Shown here in pieces: positions 46,961 to 59,467 of a stretch of 64,000 bases of DNA. How positions within the stretch are numbered: position 1 is the stretch's first letter; every line of letters begins with the position of its first letter. Under the pieces are notes generated by a model that was not told the origin of the DNA, ran no database searches, and saw only the letters and a program-made list of their open reading frames with translations. The stretch covers positions 41,365 through 105,364 of the forward strand of contig JAMQCK010000064.1 in the NCBI GenBank assembly GCA_024196135.1, written 5' to 3'. The position numbers and the translations under genes were made by a program. The stretch comes from Pleurotus ostreatus/Saccharomyces cerevisiae fusant. Its lineage: Eukaryota > Opisthokonta.

Positions 46961-49900
46961 ATGCCTCCCGCAAAAGCCACGAAGGTGTCGAATGGCAAGG
47001 ATATCCGAACGTTTTTCTCTGCCCCTTCGGGTAGTCAGACCAAGTCTTCCCAGCCCAAGTGGTCGCAGCCGACGCCGAAGTCAAGTCAATCTGTGCGTGT
47101 TCCGAATGGGTGGCGGAGGATAGGAACTGATCTGCTGGACAGAAACCCTCCTTGAATAAGCCGAAGGACGTCGTAGATCTCCTCAGTGCGTAGACGCGCC
47201 TCTCCTGAGTAATCGAGTGCTAACGGCGTTACAGGCGATGACGAGTATGCAATCCCTATTGTCAACCCCAATTCACTCTAACGTCCCAATCCCCCTCCCG
47301 CAGACCCATTCCGTGAGTGCTCCACATATCATAGTGGCCGACTGCCAAACTAACTTGCCGCAGATCGAAGACACCCGCGAAACAGCCCGCGCCGGTGAGC
47401 TCCTTACCCCCCTTCATCCTCACCCCCATCCACTCAATGGCTATCCAGACCAAGCCTAAGCCCTCGACGTCCACAGTGCGTCCATCCGGACCCACATCGA
47501 CAACGGCGCCTAATCGCGTGCAGGCAAATGCCATGGACATAGACTCCGATTCCGAAGATGAGAAGCCTGTGAAGAGGGCTGCTGGCGTGAAGCGGAAGAA
47601 ACCAACCGTCCTTGACTCCAGTGAAGACGAAGACGAGGCCGAGTCTACTCCACCGAAGAAGAAATCTGCTGTGGCGCCTGCGGGCAAGTCGGACTCCTCG
47701 AAGGCTAAGCCGAGACCCTCTGCGGTGGCTAAATCGAAGGCGAAACCACAAGCGAAGAAAGACGAGGACTACGAAATGGACTCGCCTAGCGAGAGCGAGG
47801 ATGAGGATGTCAAACCACCCAAGAAAGCGTCACCGCAGAAGAAAGCCGCCGCTCCGCGCAAGTCCATTGCAAAAGCGCCACCACCAGCTGACGACGGGAA
47901 GCCGGTGAAGAAAGAGGAGACGAAGAAACCTAGCAAGTTAGTGAGGGAGCTCATGCATGAACGCGTTCGCTGACAGTACCTCAGCTGGGCGGCAATGAAA
48001 GCAGCAAGATTGGCAGGTCCTTCGGCGCCAGGGTCGAAGGAGGTGCCCGATGGCGCGCCAAATGCTCTCGCAGGTCTTGCCTTCGTCTTCACCGGCGAGC
48101 TCTCCGCCTTCTCGCGCGACGAAGCCGTCGAGCTCGCCAAACGCTTCGGCGGGTGCGTATCTTTCCTTGCCTCCTCACTCACTCGATTGCCTGCCCTCGC
48201 TTTGCCTTACCCAACTAACTCCCCACTCTCCAGCCGCGTCACCGGGCAGCCCTCCGGCAAAACCGACTACGTCGTCCTCGGCGACAACGCCGGCGACAGC
48301 AAGCTCCGCGCGATCAAGAAGCACGGGCTCAAAACCCTCAACGAGGACGAGTTCCTCGCGCTCATCGGCTCGCGGAACAAGGACGGGAAGGTGAAGGTGG
48401 ACGAGAAGACGCGGAAGAAGATGGAGAAGGAGCAGGCGGAGATTGAGAAGGCGGCGGCGGAGCTGGCGTCGAGGGAGAAGAAGGCGGGGAAGGGGAAGCA
48501 GGTGGCGGAGGGGAGGTGCGGGGATGGTTTCTTATGGGAGAAGATGGTGAGATGATGCTGATGAGAGGTACAGTGGCCCGAAAGGCGTCGACCCGAGCAT
48601 GCAGCTGTGGACATCGCGCTACGCGCCTCAGTCGCTCAAGGAGATCTGCGGCAACAAGGCCGGCGTCGACAAGTTGCTACAATGGCTCAACGACTGGTCG
48701 GGAAGCTTGGCATGCGGGTTCAAGAAGCCTGGCAAGAATGCGATGAACACCTATCGTGCGGTCTTGATTACGGGGTCTCCTGGAATTGGGAAGACCACTA
48801 GCGCGCATCTGTGTGCGAAGTTGGCGGGGTTTACTCCTGTGGAGCTCAATGCTAGCGACGCGAGGAGTAAGAAGTTGGTTGAGGTGTGTAATTGCTCCAT
48901 TAGCGTCTGGCAGCGATACTGATTAGTACTCAGAACGGCATGAACATCAACAATACCACTATCGACAAGTGGTACCAGGGGAAGGGCGTAAGTCAAAAGT
49001 TCTTCCCCCTCTATATGTCGCTCATCGTTCAATAGGCTGTCAACACTGACGGGGTGACAATCACGGACAGGAGTTGCTTGATCATGGACGAGGTGGACGG
49101 CATGTCCGCTGGCGATAGAGGAGGCGTTGGCGCTTTAAACGCCCTGATCAAGAAGACCAAGGTAGGCATGAAAGCTTTCCTTGCATTCCATAGGCTGATC
49201 ACACTTCAGATCCCCATCATCTGCATCGCCAACGACCGGAACGCGCAAAAGTTGACCCCACTGAAGGGGACTTGTTTCAACTTGCCCTTCCAGAAGCCAC
49301 AAGTGCAGGCCGTCCGCTCAAGAGTGCTCACCATCGCGTTCAAGGAGAAGATGAAGATTCCCGCGAACGTCGTCGACCAGCTCATTCAGGGCTCGCAATC
49401 CGACATTCGGCAGGTCCTCAATATGATGTCCACTTGGAAGCTATCTAGCAACACTATTGACTTCGACCAGGGGAAGGCGCTGTGCGTGTCTCTTTCTCCT
49501 CTCTCACCCTCCCCTTCCTTATACCCCCCGTCCTCCCCTACAAACCATTCCCAACCACTAACCCCTCCCCCAGCGTCAAAGCGAACGAAAAATACGCCAT
49601 GATGACCCCCTTCGACATCACCCACAAGATCCTCGGGCCCTACATGTTCTCCGCCACCGCGCGCGAGACCCTGAACGACAAGATGGAGCTCTACTTCCAG
49701 GACTTCTCCTTCGTGCCGCTGTTTATCCAGGAAAACTACCTGAAGATGAGCCCGGCGAGGGTGCGGAATCTGGACGGGCCAGAAAAGGAGATGAAGTTAA
49801 TGAAGCTGATGGAGAGGGCGTCGATGGCGGTGTCGGATGGGGATTTAGTGGATGCGTTGATTCATGGGTGAGTGGGGGTTGATCTTGCTGTGGGGGAGGG

Positions 49901-50844
49901 GGGAGAGAGGAGGGGTGGCGAGGGAAGGGGAGCAATGCTAACTGGGATTTGCAGACCAGAGCAGCACTGGGGTCTCATGCCGTTGCATGCGGTGTGCTCG
50001 ACTGTGCGCCCTGCGTACGAGATGTATGGCTCGGGTGGGGGCTATGGGTCACCGAATCAGGTTTCGTTCCCGCAGTAAGTGCTTTCATTGTCGTTTTGGG
50101 GTGAAGCTCTCGCTGACAAATCGCTTCAGATGGCTCGGCCAGAACTCGAAGCAGAACAAGCTCGCGAGACAACTAAGCGACGTGCAAATCCGCATGCGGC
50201 TGAAGGTGTCGGGCGACAAGCCAGAGATACGACAGTCGTATATCCCACACCTGTTTCCGCATATTGTACAGCCGCTCATGGATGAGGGTGCGGTGCGTAG
50301 ACTCCTTTTTTCGTTGGCGTCAACGAGGGCTTACGTGTTTCTCCCCCCCCTCAGGGCGCCGTCGACGAAGTCATCGACTACATGGACGAGTACTTCCTCT
50401 CCCGCGAGGACTGGGACACCATCGTCGAGCTCGGCGTCGGCCCGCACAAGGACGAGGACGTGCTCAAGAAGATCTCAACGCAGACAAAGTCAGCGTTCAC
50501 GCGCAAGTACAATGCTGGCGAGCACCCGATACCTTTCCATAAGGCGACGGATCTGGGGAAGGCGCCGAAGAAGCTGCCTGGAGGGCCAGCGCCGGATATT
50601 GAGGATGCGTTCGAGGTGCGTTATGCGTCGGAGCGTGTTGTAAAGAGGGCAATTGCTGATGCGAACCTCGCAGGACGAACCGGAAGTCGTCTCAGACGAG
50701 GGCGAGAACGACGACGATGAGGAGGATATCTCGAAGGACAAGCTCATCGCTGCGCCCAAGAAGAAGAAAGCGGCAGCGGCGAAGGCGCCGAGGAAGAGTG
50801 CGGGCGCAAGCAAGACGGCGGGGTCGAGTAAGGCGAAGAAGTGA
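46961..50844 (+). CDS. RFC1: Replication factor C subunit 1 (clamp loader large subunit)
   Basis: Seventeen exons: 46961-47092, 47143-47185, 47235-47244, 47304-47312, 47364-47394, 47449-47936, 47985-48152, 48234-48515, 48574-48883, 48934-48987, 49036-49161, 49210-49481, 49574-49867, 49955-50074, 50130-50292, 50355-50615, 50674-50844; 977 residues. Rfc1 loads PCNA onto primed DNA. An N-terminal PIP-like motif (DIRTFF) is followed by a charged linker with CDK-like sites, a BRCT domain (LAGLAFVFTGELSAF, KTDYVVLGDNAG), then the AAA+ module: Walker A GSPGIGKTT at about 454, Walker B CLIMDEVDG, NGMNINNTTIDKW, and the collar domain. A Lys-rich tail ends the chain. Exons 3 and 4 are only 10 and 9 bases. 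Confidence 0.96.
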
Positions 50845-51101
50845 TTCACGTCCAGGGTATCATATTAGTTGCATTTTGTTTTCCGCACGCTCTTGATTCG
50901 CACTTGAGCTTACCTTCCTTCCGCATGATACCCTCGTCCGATTGACAGTGGCAGTATAATATTAGATGCAGACGTGACGTGATACAGTGCGATTGTTTGC
51001 AGTGGGATGCTCTGGCGACACAAAGAAAAGGACACTTCATATCAAAGGGTTCAGTACACGATCACGACATAGACCAGGCTATACCTACCACTCCGTAATT
51101 A

Positions 51102-51515
51102 TTATGCCTGGACGACCTTCGTACGCGCAAGCTTCCCAACTTGGCTGCATCCTTCTTCTCCGCGTACGCATACAACAGTTGCATCGCCATCCTTGTCAGG
51201 TATGAGGCACTTGATATCTTGAACGTGAGGACATGGACATTCTGATGGCTTTGCGACGCAGTCAAGGGTGCCGGGGCAGAGATACTTTGAGCAAGGTACT
51301 GTAAGGGAGTCTTTAGTTAATCGCTCTTGTCAGAACCTCCCCCACGCACCACTTTCCTGGTATGCTGCCCATTGGGACGCATGCGAGCGCTGTTGCTGCT
51401 GTTGCTGGAACTGCTGCTGCTGATTCCCAAACATATGGTCGAAGAACCCAAACTGCGCAGACACCATCGTCGCCATCCACAGACATATAAATGCGAGCAC
51501 CGACGAGTGCAACAT
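51102..51515 (-). CDS. LCL2: Long chronological lifespan protein 2 (secreted/ER)
   Basis: Two exons (51515-51350, 51298-51102), 120 residues. A signal peptide ([14 protein letters not shown]) is followed by [10 protein letters not shown], a poly-Gln patch, SQWAAYQES, and the Cys-rich [36 protein letters not shown]. This is the full Lcl2 architecture, a small conserved fungal protein of the secretory pathway linked to lifespan and ER-associated degradation in yeast; its biochemical role is unknown. Eight Cys residues suggest several disulfides. Head-to-head with RIX1, 134 bases between start codons. Confidence 0.93.
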
Positions 51516-51649
51516 GGTGAGGGATGGAGGCAGAAGACTGTGGCGCGCGGGGAGACGCGACGTGTCCCATCACATGCCACGTGCTGGCGCGATCACACCA
51601 ATCGGGCGCTAAACTGCTCGACTTCGCTTTTTGTCCCCGACGCGCCAGA
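51516..51649. promoter_or_regulatory. Compact bidirectional promoter LCL2/RIX1
   Basis: 134 bases between divergent ATGs; GC-rich, no TATA box seen. Confidence 0.55.
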
Positions 51650-54261
51650 ATGGACGCGCATGTGCTCAAGACTCTGCTTCAGATCCATCTGGCGTCAGAT
51701 GCTAGTGCTACGCTGCATTTCCCCTACGTCTTGGCTACGCTGAAGCCTGAACACCTGGCTCCCTCATCACATCTGCCGAAATGGACGAATCGTATACACT
51801 CCCTGCTGCACTCGAAGGAGCCTGGGGGACGATGGGCGGGACTTTGTCTTGCTATGGTGTCTGCGAGACTGTCAAGAAGCTTCATGATTGACTGCGCACA
51901 AGACTGGCTCTCTGTGACCTTCGCATTGCTCTCGGTGTGTACGATCATGAACTATGTATGATCATCCGTCTTATTCCTGCAGAGGAACGAGACATTGCCC
52001 GTCGTCAAAGCCGCGATTAGGCTCACCTACACCATCTTCTCTGCCGCGACAGACGTGCCTGAATTCCAGAGGCAAATATCTACGCCCAACGTACCCAAGT
52101 TCGCGACCGCAATCATCCCCCTCGTCGAGAAGTATACCGATGTAGAGTTGAAGGTACGTACCACAGTCCATGCCATTATTTTACTTATCTAACATGAAGC
52201 AGACTCTATGCTTGCAAACTCTGTCACAACTCATTCCTCTCTACCCTACCCTCCTCCGCCCATCCAGCGCCACCCTAAATAAATTGGCACTCAACCTGCT
52301 CAGCGGGCAATATCCCTCCCCTACCCCTCCAAAAATCCTCGAAGCAGCATCAAGCCTGTACTGCTGCCTTCACTTGACTGGAGGAAAAGTCGGTGCAGCG
52401 ACTGCATGGAGGAAAACCCTCGACGATACCCTTGCTTTTGGATGGTCTGCGTTCCATGGCTTGCGGTCGACATTTACGCCTGGTAATTGCCCTCAATCAA
52501 TCTTTGGCACGTCTGCTGACTCGTATTGAGGTGCTGCGCAGCCTGCTGATCCCGCCGCTGCCATTGCGCTCGACAAGGATAGGTTGCACTGTGCAGTATA
52601 TATCTTGTGCGATCTTTTGAGGTACTTCAGATCTGTCACGCACATATCAAGTATCGCTCAATTTTCTCGGATAGCGCACATACTCCTCGAGCGGTCCAGG
52701 TTCCTTTGGGACCCTTGAATGCCTTCGTCGTTGCGCTGCTGAACGCAGGTGACGCCGATGCTGTGAGTTCGACGCCGTTTTTATCTTCTTCGTCAATCAT
52801 AACCCGTCCGCTAACAATCACCCAGTCCGTGCCGGTCTTGGACGTCAATGCGCGAACGATGCAATTGTCGGCGAATACATTCATCATCGTTCAAGGATGC
52901 GACCTCTTGCAGAAGCTCGTCGTATCGTGAGTCTTGCAACCAACGGTCCGTCGCTCTCAGCCTGACCATGTCTAGCTTGCCACACCACGTATCGCCCCAT
53001 CTTTCGCACTGGCTTACATCCTTGGCATATCTTCTGGAGGAGCCTCATCCTGTGTAAGTGCATGCTTACTCTCTCGGCTGACTATGTCTGACAATTTACA
53101 CAGCGCCCTCCGTGCCCAAGTCCTCCGCACCATCGCCTGCATCCTCAAGCGCCACCCCTCCTTCCACGCCCCCCTCATTATCAACCGCCTCGCCCGCGCC
53201 TCGATTCCCCATCTCACCATCCTCCTCTCCCGCGACGCCCTCACCGACTCCCAACCCTCTTCCACTGCTTCCGCCCAGCCTACAACCAAAAAAGGTAAAA
53301 AGCGCGCCCGCGGCTTCGAAGGCGACGAATCCCTCCGCCTCACGCGCACCGTCATCTGCCCCACTTCCGACGACGCCGACGCGCTCCTCGCCGCACTCGA
53401 CGTCGTGCAGTATTTGTTGAGGGCGGTCGAGCTGGCGCCGATGCTGCGGTCGATTGCGAGTCGCGTTTTGCTGTCGGTGCATCTGGCGCTGCCGGGGATG
53501 GCGCCGGGGGCGGTGGCGGGGGATCTGGCTGTGTACGGGAGGGTGGTGGAGAGGGTGCAAATGGCGGTGGTAGAGGTGGGCGCGGGGTCGAGTAGTGCGA
53601 TGGGGAAGGGGCTGCCGTTGGCGATGAAGGGGGTTTTGGCGGGCGTGAACGAGGTGGGTTGACCTAGCATGCGTCAGAGGAGAAGCTGACACCATCATTT
53701 CAGGACGCCTTCCGTACCCTCGACCTGCTACTGCATCCTCGTCTCCCGCCTTTGGTTCGCCCGCTGCCGCATGTGGACGCCCTCGCGCTCTTTGCCGGCG
53801 AGGAAAGCGCTGAAGAGAGGCGCACGCGACTCGACATGGGCTTCTCGATGTCTGAAGACGCCCCTACGGCGACCTCGAACGAGGCGAACGAGCAGAGCGC
53901 CATGGAGCAAGACCAGCTAGTAGACATTGCACCCGTGGCTGCGCCTCCCGCCTCAGCTACCTTCTTTCAACCGCCGGCTCTCAGAACGTACCCTTCCGCC
54001 CCGCCGATCGCAACGATGCCACCTCCCGCTCCCGCTCGAGCAGAGCCGGCGTACGTACCAGCACCCTCCACCGCTGCCGCCTTGGCCCCAGCGGCTCTCC
54101 CGGTCGCCCCTGCACCGCCCAAGGCGCCCATGGGCGTGATCACCGGTACCTCGACTTCGAGAGTGGAGACTCAGACCGAGGTTGTGCCCATGGTTGTGGA
54201 CGAGGATGACGACGAGGAGATGCCCACAATCGACATGAGCTCAGACTCGGAGGGGGAGTAG
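51650..54261 (+). CDS. RIX1: Pre-rRNA processing protein Rix1 (PELP1-like)
   Basis: Nine exons: 51650-51934, 51983-52153, 52203-52482, 52531-52621, 52675-52762, 52826-52926, 52976-53053, 53104-53653, 53704-54261; 733 residues. Rix1, with Ipi1 and Ipi3, acts on late nucleolar pre-60S particles in ITS2 processing and Rea1 recruitment. The N-terminal 350 residues are helical repeats (KEPGGRWAGLCLAMVSARL, LSQLIPLYPTLLRPSSATL), followed by SLPHHVSPHLSHWLTS and ALRAQVLRTIACILKRH, fitting the RIX1 domain. An acidic, Pro/Ala-rich tail (VVDEDDDEEMPTIDMSSDS) follows. The overall pattern and length agree with fungal Rix1; single residues are poorly conserved in the family, hence not full certainty. Confidence 0.85.
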
Positions 54262-54594
54262 TCTGAGGAAGTCCTCGCGTTTCAATACATGCACTCAAGT
54301 AGCATCATCTCGTGAAGGTCTTGTCCATAAAGCGGGAATTGCCGAGAAATCGGTCGTACTACTTTTGCGACTTCGCAATGACTGTGACTACAAGCAACGG
54401 CAGCTGGGTGCAATATATGTGATGGCTTGAAAATCAACATGCACTCCACCTTCACTTCACCACATGAAGAACATTGCGTCAGAAACGCCAAGCTTGGGCG
54501 CGCCTTGATGGCATTTGCTTCTGTTTATTTTGATCTTGCGCTACGTTGCCTTCTACGTTCATCGTACTTTACCTCCTACGCCCATCACTACACT
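54262..54594. other. Intergenic, no gene seen
   Basis: 3' flank of RIX1 and promoter of the first F-box gene. Nothing further recognised. Confidence 0.5.
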
Positions 54595-56290
54595 ATGGTC
54601 CACCAAGTTCTGCAAACCACCGAACTCGTCACTCTTATATGCTCGTTTGCGACGCAGAGCTCGCATGCTCGTCTTGCGCGCACGTGCAGGACCTTCCTCG
54701 TACCGGCGCTCGATGCCCTGTGGGAGAGCACAACGGCGTCTGAGCTGCTTTCAAGGATCCTGCCGGGTGTCCTCGACATCGTTCAGATACCAGATACAAA
54801 GTCGTACCAGGTTAACCTTGTCAGTCCTGTGTTGTTCCTTCGCAACCACGACCCGACTGACGACTTGTCCATAGGTTCGAGCACCAACAGATACTGAGTG
54901 GGCCAGACTCGCCTTCTACGGCGCCCGGATAAAGCGTCTCAGGGTCGAGCACCGTGTCTACTGGATTGACTATGCACTTCGACCATCTCCCGCTGTGGTG
55001 TACGCCTGGGCACAGTTTACGGGACGCCAACCTTCTACAGGGACATCACTGTGCCCTCGCGCCTCACACGTCTACTGGAAGGACTTAGATGCCTACGCCA
55101 TGCAGCTCGAAGGCCTCCTCTGGATACGGCCAGACTTGCCCTCGCTCCACTTAGTCATGCGAGACACAGACAAGGCGCCACCCGAGTTTGCGCACGCGCT
55201 GGAGACTCTCGCCAGTCCTTCGCTAGTAACGCTTCGGGTGGATGACCTATTCAACAAAAGTCTGTTGCTTGAGTCCGCCCTAACAAACGTGGTACGCATG
55301 GCCACTGCCCTCGAGGTGGTTCACTTGCCCTATGCCTCCGCTTCGTGCGTAAAAGCGCTTGCAGCCTTGCCTGCGCTGCGCGAGCTTTACATCGACCGCC
55401 TCTTCGGTCTGGACGACAAGGTGGAAGATAGTGGGTTTGGCGCGCTGCGCGACCTGAATGTCCCATTGGCATCGAACAGACAGACTATCTACCTCCTCCG
55501 CAAGCTTGGTGGGGCGCAGAATCTCAAAAGCCTCATCATAGCCTTCCAGTACCCCTACACACAGCCCAACGGTTCGATCGCACGACGCCGTCCCAAGGAG
55601 ATCGCCGCCCTCTGCGAGACCATCGCCCAGCATTGCAATCCTGGTGGCCTTTCAAGCCTTTCGATTCTGGACGAGACATACTGGGGGATGTACAAGAACG
55701 ACGAAGACCTCATATTCTACACCATCAAGTTCGAACACATCCGCCCTCTCCGTGCGCTCCCTGCGCTCAAGGAGCTCGCCATCGTACCCTGGGGATATAT
55801 CGATCTCGATGACAACCAAGTCGAGGATCTGGTATCAGCGTGGCCGCACCTGGAAAAACTCACCCTCGAGAGGACGTGGTCGTCCTCCTTACGGACGGAC
55901 TTCCCCATACGTGCGACGCCCAAGAGCCTGTTGACGATCGCCAAGTGCTGCCCACACCTTCGCGAGCTCACCTTCTCCTTTGACGCCTCGAGCTACGCTA
56001 CGACCCAAGGCCCGAGCCGTCCCGGACATGGGCTGACGCAGAGCGCGCTCCGAAAGATGGACATGGGCGGGAGCATCTGGACAGACGACAACACGCGTGC
56101 GCTTGCGTCGCTCTTGTCGGATGTGTTCCCTTCACTCGAGCACGTTTCGTCGGATGTGCAACGAGACCTGGAGACAATGGACGAGGATGATGAGGAGCCG
56201 GAGGCATTGGACCGTTGGGAGAAGCTACTTGAGATGCTGTCTTTCGCGAGGGAAATTCGACAGCAGGAGAGGGCGTCTAATACGCAATGA
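54595..56290 (+). CDS. F-box/LRR-type protein, copy 1
   Basis: Two exons (54595-54810, 54875-56290), 543 residues. The N-terminus (TTELVTLICSFATQSSHAR followed by LARTCRTFLVPALDALWE) is a degenerate F-box: helix, Leu-Ile-Cys-Ser, then LARTCR. The rest is an LRR-like array (LASPSLVTLRVDD, LPALRELYID, ALPALKELAIVPWG, WPHLEKLTLERTW, CPHLRELTFSFDASS) with an acidic end. In Agaricomycetes this is a huge, fast-evolving family thought to give substrate specificity to SCF ubiquitin ligases. The gene lies next to a clear paralog. The junction near residue 125-150 (FTGRQPSTGTSLCPRASHV) has odd composition, so an extra short intron there cannot be excluded. Confidence 0.88.
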
Positions 56291-56535
56291 AGATCGCGCT
56301 TGAACGGCTTTGTTGATATGGAATGTACGAACATGCGAATTCATCCTTTGTCGTAGATCATCAGTAGGGCAGTTAATGATCTCCTCGGCTTTGTCGACTT
56401 CTAACAAAATGGCGATGGCGAAGAAGGTACTCCTGCGAAAGGAGTGAAAGGACCACGTGGACCGTATACTTATGGAGAAATCGCATTTTGATCCCTTACT
56501 CGGCCTCTTGCCCTCAACTCCTGCGCTCATGGGAT

Positions 56536-58272
56536 ATGAGGCCGATGATACCCTCCGTCTTGAGGATCCCCGAACTCGTATATCTTATCTGCTCGTTTCT
56601 GACTCCGTACTCGCGCGCATGCCTTGCGCGAACATGCAAGGGCCTCCTCGAACCGGCACTCAACGCACTTTGGGAAACGCAGACCACTTATAATTTGCTC
56701 ACATATGCATTATCCTCCTGCATCATTCACACGCCTTTACCAAGTGGGAAGAACACGATTATGGTCAGCTTTGAATATATCTACGAACTTGATCGTCCTA
56801 TAATTGATGCGTCGATAATGTAGACCTGCAATCCTACCCCGAGATCCAGTGACTGGCGTCGAGTCTATTCCTATGGACGTCGGATACGGCGGCTGATTAT
56901 CGGGCGTAGAAATGGCGAAGAAGACTCTGCGGTCGGATTAAGCCCCACGGTCATAGCAGCGTGGACGCTCTGCGCACACAAACACAAATTGAGGCACGCT
57001 CAAGTCCTCTGCGCACATACCTCGCGCGTGGATTGGATCGTCCTAGACAAGGAGCAGCTGCGCTTCGAACACTCTCTGTGGATCCGACCCGGCCTACCTG
57101 TACTTCGACTGCACATGCGGTCGGTGGAAAACTGGCATCCCAGGCCGGAGTTCGCGTCTGCGCTCACGACGCTGGGATCCAAATCCCTCGTGGAGTTTCG
57201 TGTCGATGCAAGCTTGACATCCAAAAAGGTCGAGGACGCCATAACGGAGATTCTGCGCCAGTCTCCTGCCCTCGAAGTAGTCGAGCTCCGACACATGATC
57301 TCCCCGGATCGCATATTGGCGCTGGCCGCTCTACGCTCATTGCGCGAGCTCAGGATAATGCGCCTGCCAGCGTTCGACGAGGTGCTGCCGAAGCCTGCTT
57401 TCCCCGCCCTTCGCTCGCTATACTTCAACTGGACTCGCCACGCCGCCCTGATGAATTTCCTCCACAAGATCGGCGATGTCCTGCCGAACCTGGACTCCCT
57501 CACCCTGGGCTTCCGACCGTCGGACGCACTCAATGGCCTTGGGGAGCTGACGGCTGTTTGCGAGCTCGTGGCCAAGCGCTGCAGTGCTGTGGGTCTTGCC
57601 CACCTCTCCATCGCCGACGAAACGGGGGGCTCCTTCGACACGACCAGCGACGAAGTGCCGTACTACGCCGCAAAGTACGAGCATATCCGTGCGCTGCGAT
57701 CGCTCAAAGGATTGAAAACCCTGCACATCGAGGTCTGGGGGCACGTCGACGTCGACGACAACGACATCGAATCGCTGGTATCCTCGTGGCCCGCGCTTGA
57801 GAGCCTCCGACTGGATAAACCGACCGAATCGGTGTACGAGTTCGATACGGATGTGGAGGGTGCCCATCCCTTCGTGTCTCGAGCTACGACTAGGAGCCTG
57901 CTGTTCATCGCCAGGCATTGTCCCGATCTCCGCGAGCTCGCCATGGCCTTCAACGCCTCAGACTTGGCGACAATCGAGTCGAGAGGTCGCCCCGGCGGCG
58001 GTTTGGTGCAGCACGCACTCCGCAAGCTCGATACGCTTCACACCATAATCCAGCCCGACGAGGCCCTGCCTCTCACCTTGTTGCTATCGGACGTTTTCCC
58101 GGCACTGGAGAAAGTCGACAGCGACACGGAGCTGCAAGCAGAAGTGGCCAGGGAGGAAGGAGAAGGCATCCCGGAGGGATATGAGGGTTACAAGAAATTG
58201 TTGGAGCTTTTGCCCATCGTTTCAAAGGTGCGGTGGCAGGAAAGGTTGGCTATACAAGCGCCCCCAATATAA
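56536..58272 (+). CDS. F-box/LRR-type protein, copy 2
   Basis: Two exons (56536-56763, 56824-58272), 558 residues, same intron position and same layout as copy 1. F-box-like start (RIPELVYLICSFLTPYSRA, LARTCKGLLEPALNALWE) and matching LRR blocks (LGSKSLVEFRVDAS, LAALRSLRELRIMR, LKGLKTLHIEVWG, WPALESLRLD, CPDLRELAMAFNAS). The shared phrase LWIRP(D/G)LP and the end (LLSDVFP, then EGYKKLLELLPI against RWEKLLEMLSF) show tandem duplication followed by strong divergence. Copy 2 has no acidic DEDDEEPE stretch but a shorter EEGEGIPE. Substrate unknown. Confidence 0.88.
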
Positions 58273-58507
58273 CTTGCTACTGATTAACGAGGCCGCCATC
58301 TGCTGCCTTGCACATTTTGTGTCAGCCACGTCAATAATCAGCACCCAGTGAGCGTGCCAAGAGGAGCAAGCTAGTGAGATGGTGACGCCAGGCAAAACCA
58401 GTGCTTTTTCAAGGAAGCACTGGACGCACCTTGTATATCGACTTGAGTGATGCGTCATGCCCCAAATTCACAAGATGAATAGAAATACAGTAAGAACAGA
58501 GACTGCT

Positions 58508-59202
58508 TTAGATCTCGAGCTCTCTGATGCCGTTCTTGTCCACGATCTTCACTTTGTACTTCCCCGGCGATACGACCAGACGCAGCGCGACCTCATCTAT
58601 GCAGCGCTTCAACGTAGCGAGTCCCTCCTCGACCGTGGCATCGGGGTTGTGGTACCTGCAGGCCGATCAGCATCCTTCAAACGCGTCCCAAGATCAAAAA
58701 GCTCACCGATCGAAGGTACTCAGAGCGAAGTAGCTCCCATACCCATGCGCCGCGAATGGCACGGGCGTGGAGGTGCCAAGATAGTCGACCCAGTACAGGT
58801 GCGCCGTCTCCTGGGCGGTGTCGAATCCGCCGACGAGCAGGTTCACTGAATAGGGATGCCTCGAGCGCAGCGACTCGGCGAGGGAGCGGCGGATCCAGGA
58901 TGCAGCCGCGGATGGGCGCAGCGCGTAATGGTGGCGGATCTGGTACAGACGGATGTTGCGCTCGACGTACTCGGCGAACTGCACGGTGTCACCTAGTTGA
59001 GAAGCATACGGGTCAGCTTATAGATCGCGGTGGAGAGGAATCACGACGCACCCGGCTCGCCAGAGTACGCCATGAGGAGATGCGGGCTGAGCGTCTTGAT
59101 CTTGTCCTCGTCCGCCTTCATCTTCACGATGGAGCGCGCGGCGGTCGTGTCGGCCGCGACGATAACATAGTCCTTCCCCGTCAGAGCGAATGAGCACTCC
59201 AT
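58508..59202 (-). CDS. PRE1: 20S proteasome subunit beta-4 (PSMB2/Pre1)
   Basis: Three exons (59202-59052, 58992-58707, 58655-58508), 194 residues, the exact family size. Motifs: GKDYVIVAADTTAARSIVKM, GEPGDTVQFAEYVERNI, RRSLAESLRSRHPYSVNLL, YWVDYLGTSTPVPFAAHGYG and the end KVKIVDKNGIREL. Beta-4 is a non-catalytic subunit of the core particle and has no N-terminal Thr propeptide, as seen here. It starts directly at MECSFALTG. Lies 265 bases downstream of the PTEN-like gene on the same strand. Confidence 0.97.
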
Positions 59203-59467
59203 CGTTGAGTTCGAGCGCGATTGGGGGATGTAAAGGAGGAAGTAGAGGTGAGTGAAGGGCGCGGACGCGTCACTGACCGCGACGCGTGTGCGCCTCGCCA
59301 AATCGGGACGCAACCCCGAGGTCGGCAAAGCCCGAGTCCTTATTCCACTTTGGTCAACCAACTCTCCGACCCAGGATGGGCAAGGTGCAAATAGTTTACC
59401 GAGCTATAGACACAGTGCAACAGTGCAGAGAAATACAGTGATAGAGTGGTTATCCATTGATGACTCT

